A stretch of DNA of 64,000 nt, taken from positions 1-64,000 of the forward strand of contig BMWJ01000008.1 of assembly GCA_014651175.1 (NCBI GenBank), read 5' to 3'. This document shows positions 57,712 through 64,000 of this stretch, piece by piece. Source of the stretch: Streptomyces clavifer. Lineage in GTDB: Bacteria; Actinomycetota; Actinomycetes; Streptomycetales; Streptomycetaceae. The notes under the pieces are model-generated. The model did not search any database. It was not told the DNA's origin and was given only the letters and a program-made list of their open reading frames with translations. Position 1 is the stretch's first letter. The number at the start of each line of letters is the position of its first letter. The position numbers and the translations under genes are program-made.

Positions 57712-60294
57712 ATGACCGATCCTCAGCGCGGACGTCCCACGACCAACGCCATGCGACGCGCCCTCCGGCGGGCCCGTGACGGCGTCACCCTCGATGTGGC
57801 CGAGGCCGCCGTACTGCTCCGGGCGAGGGGGGACGACCTGACGGATCTGACCTCGTCCGCCGCCCGGGTGCGCGACGCCGGGCTCGAAGCGGCGGGCCGT
57901 CCGGGTGTGATCACGTACTCCCGCAAGGTCTTCATCCCGCTGACCCGGCTCTGCCGCGACACCTGCCACTACTGCACCTTCGTGACCGTGCCCGGGAAGC
58001 TGAGGCGCGCGGGCCACGGGATGTTCCTGTCACCGGACGAGGTCCTCGACATCGCCCGCAAGGGCGCCGAAATGGGCTGCAAGGAAGCCCTGTTCACGCT
58101 CGGTGACCGCCCGGAGGACCGCTGGCCCGAGGCGCGGGAGTGGCTCGAGGCCGAGGGTTACGACGACACCCTGGCCTACGTACGTGCCATGGCGATCAGG
58201 GTGCTGGAGGAGACCGGGCTGCTGCCCCACCTCAACCCCGGGGTGATGACCTGGACCGATCTGCAGCGGCTGAAGCCCGTGGCCCCGTCGATGGGCATGA
58301 TGCTGGAGACGACGGCGACCCGGCTCTGGTCCGAGAAGGGCGGCCCGCATCACGGGTCCCCCGACAAGGAGCCCGCCGTCCGGCTGCGGGTGCTGGAGGA
58401 CGCCGGACGGTCCAACGTCCCGTTCACCACCGGCATCCTGATCGGCATCGGCGAGTCGTACGAGGAGCGCGCCGACTCCCTGTTCGAGCTGCGCAGGACG
58501 GCCCGCGCCTATCACGGCATCCAGGAGGTCATCGTCCAGAACTTCCGCGCCAAGCCGGACACGGCGATGCGCGGGATGCCGGACGCCGAGCTGGAGGAGC
58601 TGGCCGCCGCGATCGCCGTGGCCCGTCACATCCTGGGCCCCTCGGCCCGCATCCAGGCCCCGCCGAATCTCGTCGACGCCGAGTACGCCCTGCTGATCGG
58701 CGCGGGCATCGACGACTGGGGCGGGGTGTCGCCGCTCACGCCCGACCATGTGAACCCGGAGCGGCCCTGGCCGCACATCGACGAACTCGCCGCCCGCACG
58801 GCCGAGTCGGGCTTCCAGCTGCGCGAACGTCTGACCATCTATCCGGAGTTCATCCAGCGCGGCGAGCCCTGGCTCGACCCGCGCCTCCTCCCGCACGTCC
58901 GGGCGCTCGCCGACCCGGAGACCGGCCTCGCGAAGGAGGGCGCCATTCCGGCGGGGCTGCCCTGGCAGGAGCCCGACGAGGGGTTCAACGCCTCCGGCCG
59001 CGTCGACCTGCACCGCACCATCGACACCGAGGGCCGCACCGGCGACCGGCGGAACGACTTCGACGAGGTGTACGGGGACTGGGAGGCGCTCCGCGAGGCC
59101 GCGGCCCCCGGCATGGTCCCTTCCCGCATCGACGCCGACGTGCGCGAGGCGCTGAGCCGGGCCGCCGACGATCCGACGAAGCTCACCGACGACCAGGCCC
59201 TCGCCCTGCTCCACGCGGACGGGCCGGCGCTGGACGAGCTGTGCCGGATCGCGGACACCCTGCGCCGGGACGTGGTCGGCGACGACGTCACCTACATCGT
59301 CACCAGGAACATCAACTTCACCAACGTCTGCTACACCGGCTGCCGCTTCTGCGCCTTCGCCCAGCGCCGCACGGACGCCGACGCGTACACCCTCTCCCTG
59401 GACCAGGTCGCGGACCGTGCCGCACAGGCCTGGGACGTCGGAGCGGTCGAGGTCTGCATGCAGGGCGGCATCCACCCGGACCTGCCGGGCACCGCGTACT
59501 TCGACATCGCGCGGGCCGTGCGGGAGCGCGTCCCCGGCATCCACGTCCACGCGTTCTCGCCGATGGAGGTCGTCAACGGTGCGACCCGCACGGGGATGTC
59601 CATCCGTGACTGGCTAACCGCGGCCAAGGAGGCAGGGCTCGGCTCGATCCCCGGCACCGCCGCCGAGATCCTCGACGACGAGGTCCGCTGGATCCTCACC
59701 AAGGGCAAGCTGCCGACCGCCACCTGGCTGGAGGTCATCAGGACGGCGCACGAGGTGGGGCTGCGGTCCTCCTCGACGATGATGTACGGGCACGTCGACC
59801 AGCCCCGCCACTGGCTCGGCCACCTCAGGACGCTGGCCCGCCTCCAGCAGGAGACCGGCGGTTTCACGGAGTTCGTCACCCTGCCCTTCATCCACACCAA
59901 CGCCCCGGTCTACCTGGCCGGGATCGCCCGCCCCGGCCCCACCGACCGCGACAACCGGGCCGTCACGGCCATGGCCCGGCTGCTCCTCCACCCGCACATC
60001 ACCAACATCCAGACCAGCTGGGTGAAGCTCGGCACCGAGGGCGCGGCCGAGATGCTGCGCTCGGGGGCCAACGACCTCGGCGGGACGCTGATGGAGGAGA
60101 CCATCTCCCGGATGGCGGGCTCGAGTTACGGCTCCTACCGGTCTGTCCAGGACCTCGTCGCCATCGCCGACCTCGCGGGACGGCCGGCGAAGCCGCGTAC
60201 GACGCTCTACGGCGAGGTGCCGGCCGAGCGCGTCGCGGCAGCCGCGGCGTCGGACGGCCACCTGCCGGAACTGCTGCCGGTGCTGCCGAGCTGA
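57712..60294 (+). CDS. fbiC: FbiC, 7,8-didemethyl-8-hydroxy-5-deazariboflavin (FO) synthase
   Basis: An 860-residue fusion of CofG and CofH, two radical SAM halves that make FO, the chromophore of coenzyme F420, from tyrosine and a ribityl-pyrimidine. CofG half: cluster motif [10 protein letters not shown] near residue 80. CofH half: [14 protein letters not shown] near residue 540, with [12 protein letters not shown]-type loop and [19 protein letters not shown] 57712 has a TATGCT -10-like hexamer at 57700-57705 only 6 nt upstream, so the mRNA may be leaderless. Length matches actinobacterial FbiC. Terminator follows. Confidence 0.96.
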   Translation: MTDPQRGRPTTNAMRRALRRARDGVTLDVAEAAVLLRARGDDLTDLTSSAARVRDAGLEAAGRPGVITYSRKVFIPLTRLCRDTCHYCTFVTVPGKLRRAGHGMFLSPDEVLDIARKGAEMGCKEALFTLGDRPEDRWPEAREWLEAEGYDDTLAYVRAMAIRVLEETGLLPHLNPGVMTWTDLQRLKPVAPSMGMMLETTATRLWSEKGGPHHGSPDKEPAVRLRVLEDAGRSNVPFTTGILIGIGESYEERADSLFELRRTARAYHGIQEVIVQNFRAKPDTAMRGMPDAELEELAAAIAVARHILGPSARIQAPPNLVDAEYALLIGAGIDDWGGVSPLTPDHVNPERPWPHIDELAARTAESGFQLRERLTIYPEFIQRGEPWLDPRLLPHVRALADPETGLAKEGAIPAGLPWQEPDEGFNASGRVDLHRTIDTEGRTGDRRNDFDEVYGDWEALREAAAPGMVPSRIDADVREALSRAADDPTKLTDDQALALLHADGPALDELCRIADTLRRDVVGDDVTYIVTRNINFTNVCYTGCRFCAFAQRRTDADAYTLSLDQVADRAAQAWDVGAVEVCMQGGIHPDLPGTAYFDIARAVRERVPGIHVHAFSPMEVVNGATRTGMSIRDWLTAAKEAGLGSIPGTAAEILDDEVRWILTKGKLPTATWLEVIRTAHEVGLRSSSTMMYGHVDQPRHWLGHLRTLARLQQETGGFTEFVTLPFIHTNAPVYLAGIARPGPTDRDNRAVTAMARLLLHPHITNIQTSWVKLGTEGAAEMLRSGANDLGGTLMEETISRMAGSSYGSYRSVQDLVAIADLAGRPAKPRTTLYGEVPAERVAAAAASDGHLPELLPVLPS

Positions 60295-60303
60295 GGCCGC
60301 GCG

Positions 60304-60331
60304 GGGGTGCGGCCCGTCCGGGCCGCACCCC
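60304..60331 (+). terminator. Terminator after fbiC
   Basis: A perfect 12-bp stem (60304-60315 with 60320-60331), GTCC loop, 10 nt after the stop codon. Confidence 0.88.
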
Positions 60332-60359
60332 TGCCCGTACCGCCTGCTGTACTCCGGTG

Positions 60360-60560
60360 AGGCCCTCTCGCCGGGCCGGGCGGAGAGGACCGCCGCCGGG
60401 CGGAGAGGACCGTCCCGGAAACCCCCACGGGCCCACGGGAATCCCCTCGCGGAAACACCTCCCCGAATCCTTCCCGAAACCTCCTCCGGAATCCCCCACC
60501 GGTAATCCACCCGAGAAACCCGTCCCGGAAACCCGCCCGGGAAAACCCGCCCGGGAAAAC
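60360..60560. repeat. Degenerate tandem repeats of a GGAAACCC-type unit
   Basis: About 200 nt of loosely repeated 10-14-nt units such as CCCGGAAACC and CCCGCCCGGGAAAA (the last twice in a row near 60531-60560). Frames on either strand give only Pro- or Gly-rich low-complexity peptides without ribosome binding sites, so it is treated as non-coding. It fills most of the 395-nt gap between fbiC and the next gene. Confidence 0.7.
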
Positions 60561-60620
60561 CGTGAGGAATGCCGTTCAAAAGTGCTCCGAAGTGCGACTC
60601 CGTACATAACGTTCCACCCC

Positions 60621-60667
60621 TGAATCGGCTCTTCCTGTTCGATTACAGTGCTTGCGCAGTCGCAAGC
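60621..60667 (+). promoter_or_regulatory. Promoter and dyad before ADP-ribosylglycohydrolase-like gene
   Basis: TGAATC (60621-60626), a 17-nt spacer and TACAGT (60644-60649) are a plausible promoter. Directly after it, 60650-60667 is a perfect dyad GCTTGCG-CAGT-CGCAAGC, where a repressor would block initiation. Confidence 0.5.
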
Positions 60668-60689
60668 CGGAACGGACGGAAGGGGCACG

Positions 60690-61805
60690 GTGAGCACAGG
60701 GACCACGGCTGTCTGGGGCCGTGCCGAGCAGCAGGACTTCCGCAGCCGGGTGCGTGGGTCCCTGCTCGGAGGTGCCATCGGTGACGCGCTCGGGGCGGGG
60801 GTCGCCGGATTCACCCTGGAGGCGATCCGTGCCTCCCACGGCACGGACGGCGTGGTCGACTTCGTCCCCGTGCACGGCAGGCGCGGCGCCGTCACCGCCG
60901 TCACCCAGCTCACCCTCTTCACCGTCGACGGGCTGATACGGGCGCAGGTCCGCCGCGACACCGGCGCCTGGCACCCGCCCACCGACGTGCACCGTGCCCA
61001 CCTGCGCTGGGCGGCCACCCAGAGCGCCTGGGGACCCGACGAGCGCCGTAAGGACAACGGCTGGCTGGCCGCGGAGGAGTGGCTGTACGCCCGGCGCGCG
61101 CCCACGAGGGAGTGCCTCATCGGCTTCGGTGACGCCACGATGGGCACCCTCGCCGTGCCCAAGAACCCCGCGGCGCGTGACTCCGCCGCGCTCACCCGCT
61201 CGGCCCCGTTCGGGCTGCTCGTCGGCTGGGAACCGCAGCTCGTCCTCCAACTGGCCGTCGAGTGCGCCGCCCACACCCATGGCCATGCCACCGCCCAGCT
61301 CGCCGCCGGGGCCCTCGCGGTGATCGTGCACGGGCTGGCCCGCGGCGAGACCCTGGACGGCTCCGTCCAGCACACGCTCTCCCTGCTCGCGGAACGCCCG
61401 GGCAACGAGCAGGTCACCGAGGCACTGCGACAGGCCCTCGGCTCGGTCCGCCAGGGCATCCCCGGCCCCGCCCTCATCGAGGCGCTCGGCGACACCGACT
61501 CAGCGGAGGAGGTCCTCGCCGTGGCCCTGTACTGCGCCCTGGTCGGCGAGGACGTGCGGCACGGGCTGCGCCTCGCCGTGAACCACTCGGGGCCGTCCGC
61601 GGCCACCGGGGCGGTCTGCGGTGCCCTTCTCGGTGCGCTGCACGGCGAGACGGCGCTGCCCCCGGCCTGGCTGGCCGAACTGGAGGGCCGCTCGACGGTC
61701 CTGCAGCTCTCCGACGACTTCGCCATGGAGATGACCCAGGGACCGGCCCTGCACAGTCCCACCGCCGTCGCTCCCGGCTGGCTGGCCCGCTACCCGCGGG
61801 GATGA
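60690..61805 (+). CDS. ADP-ribosylglycohydrolase-family protein with degenerate metal site
   Basis: A 371-residue all-helical protein. The first family motif is clear (GSLLGGAIGDALGAGVAGF). However, the usual TDD-T-x-M metal motif is AVTAVTQLTLFT, with no aspartates, and the later GDSDTxAAxTG motif is NHSGPSAATGAVCGALLGA, also without aspartates. Both metal-binding clusters are therefore missing, so classical (ADP-ribosyl)hydrolase activity is unlikely; it may bind ADP-ribose or act on something else. GTG 60690 with GGAAGGGG. Confidence 0.85.
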   Translation: MSTGTTAVWGRAEQQDFRSRVRGSLLGGAIGDALGAGVAGFTLEAIRASHGTDGVVDFVPVHGRRGAVTAVTQLTLFTVDGLIRAQVRRDTGAWHPPTDVHRAHLRWAATQSAWGPDERRKDNGWLAAEEWLYARRAPTRECLIGFGDATMGTLAVPKNPAARDSAALTRSAPFGLLVGWEPQLVLQLAVECAAHTHGHATAQLAAGALAVIVHGLARGETLDGSVQHTLSLLAERPGNEQVTEALRQALGSVRQGIPGPALIEALGDTDSAEEVLAVALYCALVGEDVRHGLRLAVNHSGPSAATGAVCGALLGALHGETALPPAWLAELEGRSTVLQLSDDFAMEMTQGPALHSPTAVAPGWLARYPRG

Positions 61806-61834
61806 GCCGGGCGACGGCACGGAGCCGGACGGCA

Positions 61835-61868
61835 GGAGGGGGCGGACGCCGCCGCGCCCGCCCCCTCC
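61835..61868. terminator. Bidirectional terminator
   Basis: An 11-bp GC stem (61835-61845 with 61858-61868), 12-nt loop, between two convergent genes. Confidence 0.7.
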
Positions 61869-61891
61869 GCCCGACCCTCCGCACGCGAGGG

Positions 61892-63475
61892 TCAGTCCTT
61901 CACCCCCTCGGGCACCACCGTGCCGTCCGGGCCGGCCTGCTGCGCGGGGACGGCCGCCGCGGTGGCTCCGCCCGCCGGGCCTTCGTCGTCCGTGTTGATC
62001 CGGGCGATGAGCGCGTCGCGCTCCGGTGTGTCCTCCGGCTTGATGAACCCGATGACGATGTACAGCACCAGCGAGATCGCCAGCGGCAGCGCCACCTGGT
62101 ACTGCAGGGCGACGTCCGTCTTCACCGAACCGTCGAAGTTGTAGTTGGTGAGGTAGAACGCCAGCAGTCCCGCCGCCCAGCTGGTGAGCGCCGCCGTCGG
62201 CCCCGACCTGCGGAACCTGCGCAGCAGGCCCAGCATGAACGGGATCGCGATCGGGCCCATCAGACCGGCCACCCACTTGATGACGACCGAGATGATGTCC
62301 TTGAACGTCGGCGAGTTGATCTGGGTCGCCAGTGCCATGGACAGGCCGAGGAAGGCGAGCGTGGACAACCGCGCGGCCATGAGCCCGCTGCGGTTGCTCC
62401 AGGTGCGGGCGGCCTTGGAGAAGACCGGCGCGATGTCCCGGGTGAAGACCGCCGAGATGGCGTTGGCGTCGGAGGAGCACATGGCCATCGTGTGCGAGAA
62501 GAAGCCGACGACCACCAGGCCGAGCAGCCCGTGCGGCAGCAGCTGTTCGGTCATCAGGGCGTAGCTGTCCGAGGCGTCCGGCTTCTTGGCCTCGACGAGC
62601 AGCGGGGCCACCCACATCGGGAAGAAGAGCACGACCGGCCAGACCAGCCACAGCGCGGCGGACAGCCGGGCCGAACGGGTCGCGGAGCGTGCGGAGTCCG
62701 TGGCCATGTAGCGCTGGGCCTGGTTCCACATGCCGCCGTTGTACTCGAAGGTCTTGATGAAGAGATACGCCAGCAGGAAGGTCACCGTGTACGGGCCGGC
62801 CGTCGGATCCGTGTGGCCCTCCGGCAGCTTGTCCCAGACCGTCCACAGCGAACTGAAGCCGCCCAGCTTGCTCATGACGATCACCAGCATGGCGAGACCG
62901 GCGAACAGCTGGATGATGAACTGCCCGAGCTCGGTGAGCGCGTCGGCCCACAGCCCGCCGACGGTGCAGTAGACGGCCGTGATGGCACCGGTGATGAAGA
63001 TGCCCTGGGTCAGGGTGATGCCGGTGAAGACGGACAGCAGCGTGGCGATGGCCGCCCACTTCGCGCCGACGTCCACGATCTTCAACAGCAGTCCGGACCA
63101 GGCCAGGGCCTGCTGGGTCGGGACGTTGTAGCGGTCCTTCAGGTACTCGAGCGGCGAGGCGACGTGCAGGCGCGAGCGCAGCCGGTTGAGCCGGGGTGCG
63201 AAGAGCTTCGCGCCGATCCCGATGCCGATGGCGATCGGCAGCGACCAGGTCACGAAGGACGTGACGCCGTACTGATACGCGATACCGGCGTAGCCGGTGA
63301 ACATCACCGCGCTGTAACCGGACATGTGGTGCGAGATGCCCGACAGCCACCACGGCATCTTGCCGCCGGCCGTGAAGAAGTCGCTGACGTTGTCCACGCG
63401 CTTGTGCGACCAGAGTCCGATCGCGATCATCACACCGAAGTAGCCGATGAGCACGGCCCAGTCGAGACTGTTCAT
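61892..63475 (-). CDS. Sodium:solute symporter (SSS family)
   Basis: A 527-residue transporter with about 13 TM helices. It starts LDWAVLIGYFGVMIAIGLW and has the core GKMPWWLSGISHHMSGYSAVMFTG and the signature region GMWNQAQRYMATDSARSA. SSS members carry sugars, amino acids, carboxylates or vitamins with Na+; substrate not evident. The C-terminal 45 residues are hydrophilic. ATG 63475 with GGAGGGGG at 3-4 nt. Confidence 0.92.
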   Translation of the reverse strand: MNSLDWAVLIGYFGVMIAIGLWSHKRVDNVSDFFTAGGKMPWWLSGISHHMSGYSAVMFTGYAGIAYQYGVTSFVTWSLPIAIGIGIGAKLFAPRLNRLRSRLHVASPLEYLKDRYNVPTQQALAWSGLLLKIVDVGAKWAAIATLLSVFTGITLTQGIFITGAITAVYCTVGGLWADALTELGQFIIQLFAGLAMLVIVMSKLGGFSSLWTVWDKLPEGHTDPTAGPYTVTFLLAYLFIKTFEYNGGMWNQAQRYMATDSARSATRSARLSAALWLVWPVVLFFPMWVAPLLVEAKKPDASDSYALMTEQLLPHGLLGLVVVGFFSHTMAMCSSDANAISAVFTRDIAPVFSKAARTWSNRSGLMAARLSTLAFLGLSMALATQINSPTFKDIISVVIKWVAGLMGPIAIPFMLGLLRRFRRSGPTAALTSWAAGLLAFYLTNYNFDGSVKTDVALQYQVALPLAISLVLYIVIGFIKPEDTPERDALIARINTDDEGPAGGATAAAVPAQQAGPDGTVVPEGVKD

Positions 63476-63592
63476 GTGCCCCCTCCAGGGGTCCGCCATG
63501 TGAACGGGAACGCTCTTCGTCAGTACGGCCGTTCAGCGGTGCCCCCGTGCGGGAACGGGGACTTCGGGGATTGAACCGTCTGTTCGACTCCT

Positions 63593-63657
63593 CGGTCAAG
63601 ACGTTCGCGGTCAAGGATATGAACACAGATCAGCAAGGCGAACCATTTTACTGGTTC
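63593..63657. promoter_or_regulatory. Repeat cluster upstream of the symporter gene
   Basis: Direct repeat CGGTCAAG at 63593-63600 and 63608-63615 (15-nt period), and a dyad GAACCA-TTTTAC-TGGTTC at 63640-63657. They lie 118-182 nt upstream of the symporter start and probably bind a regulator. Confidence 0.5.
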
Positions 63658-63774
63658 TTGACCCGGCGGAGCGTTGTCGTGAACGCGACTACTGCCACAC
63701 GATGAGCGGGCACTTCGTCAGGCTGTGCGGAGATGGAAGCGACACAGAGGTCAGGAACGCCCGAGAACGCAGAG

Positions 63775-63806
63775 CGACCGCACGGGATGCGGGTCCCGTG
63801 CGGTCG
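63775..63806. other. Stable 13-bp RNA hairpin of unknown role
   Basis: Arms 63775-63787 and 63794-63806 are exact complements with a 6-nt loop (TGCGGG). It is not next to an identified gene end, so it may be a terminator for a short transcript or part of a small RNA. Confidence 0.45.
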
Positions 63807-64000
63807 GAAGCAGGAGGGGAACTGGACGAGCGAGGTCTGGAGCGCTGACGCGCTGAGGGGCGGTTCGCTGACCGGCGGTGCTGAATCCGTTGGTGGGCCG
63901 AGCCCCCTCGGCCAGGACGGCGGACCGGTCGAGAGGGCTCCTGGTGGCGCTACGGAGTGACCGCGCGGGGCGAACCGCGCACGGCGGATCAGGCGTGGGC

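Larger units (their letters stand above)
63476..64000. other. Right-end region without a confident gene (525 nt)
   Basis: Includes the symporter promoter area with repeats, then GC-rich sequence. A 75-codon frame (ATG 63733) and a 48-codon frame (ATG 63702) overlap here with no homology I recognise and no proper ribosome binding site. A strong hairpin lies at 63775-63806, followed by AGGAGGGG with no start codon nearby. Confidence 0.4.

Noticed and set aside
60360-60560. Possible CRISPR array in the repeat tract
   Set aside because: Repeats are short and degenerate with no spacers of constant length, and no cas gene is present.
60357-60623. 88-codon Pro-rich frame in the repeat tract
   Set aside because: Product only reflects the DNA repeat; no ribosome binding site.
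61262-63574. 770-codon + frame over the SSS symporter
   Set aside because: Shadow of the reverse-strand transporter; Arg/Gly/His/Val-rich and unlike any family.
63733-63960. 75-codon + frame near the right end
   Set aside because: No proper ribosome binding site (GGAG abuts the ATG), no recognisable motif, and a competing 48-codon frame overlaps it.
63702-64000. Possible RNase P RNA or tmRNA
   Set aside because: The conserved cores of these RNAs were looked for and not found; only one strong hairpin is present.

Overview
The window is high-GC, GC3-biased DNA with GTG/TTG starts, 4-nt gene overlaps, Tat/lipoprotein exports and many DUF families typical of Streptomyces. It looks like a chromosomal core or near-core segment: it carries futalosine-pathway menaquinone genes, haem and cytochrome c biogenesis and F420 biosynthesis. 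I saw no insertion sequence, phage, CRISPR array, tRNA or rRNA.

Layout. 1-4505: 5' end of a DUF2637-like gene, a SapA-like secreted protein, two DUF3558 lipoproteins and RtcB RNA ligase. 4591-13570: scattered enzymes and regulators (secreted S33 peptidase, SDR, YnfA, Mut7-C protein, AraC, mycothiol-type metalloenzyme, small membrane protein, MerR, SulP transporter, MarR). 13647-19693: a dense partner-switching signalling block with two SpoIIE/PP2C phosphatases, a cobalamin-binding protein carrying the CarH-type Wx9EH motif, three STAS proteins and one HATPase anti-sigma-type kinase. 20689-28325: hemL and a histidine phosphatase, a deacetylase-like lipoprotein, then the resA-ccdA-resB-ccsA cytochrome c maturation operon. 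28399-31514: a DJ-1/ALDH operon divergent from its likely MarR repressor, and a PLDc_N membrane protein. 31605-37295: mqnL, mqnP, rhomboid, mqnM, a small basic protein, an Lrp/AsnC regulator and mqnE. 37406-41726: GNAT, DUF4229 protein, a DAACS symporter behind a four-cysteine leader peptide, a stand-alone UvrD/PcrA-type Tudor domain and a secreted hydrolase. 41941-48209: a fatty-acid module (TetR, MaoC, FabG4-like, thiolase, acyl-CoA synthetase). 48328-51926: siderophore genes around an iron box, including a penicillin-acylase/GNAT fusion. 51868-64000: CehA-type hydrolase, F420-type LLM oxidoreductase, a penicillin-binding protein, HAD phosphatase, a frameshifted Ig-like pseudogene, fbiC, a degenerate ADP-ribosylglycohydrolase-like protein and an SSS symporter.

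Genes that work together: resA/ccdA/resB/ccsA load haem onto apocytochromes and hemL supplies the haem precursor; mqnL/P/M/E make the menaquinone those cytochromes use; fbiC makes the F420 chromophore that the LLM enzyme may use. The best candidate for an undescribed system is the 13647-19693 block, where a putative B12 (possibly light) sensor is translationally coupled to a SpoIIE phosphatase and a STAS antagonist. Other unusual items are the Cys-rich leader before the symporter, the 56-residue orphan Tudor protein, and the iron-regulated penicillin-acylase/acetyltransferase fusion. All assignments come from reading the sequence; no database search was run.
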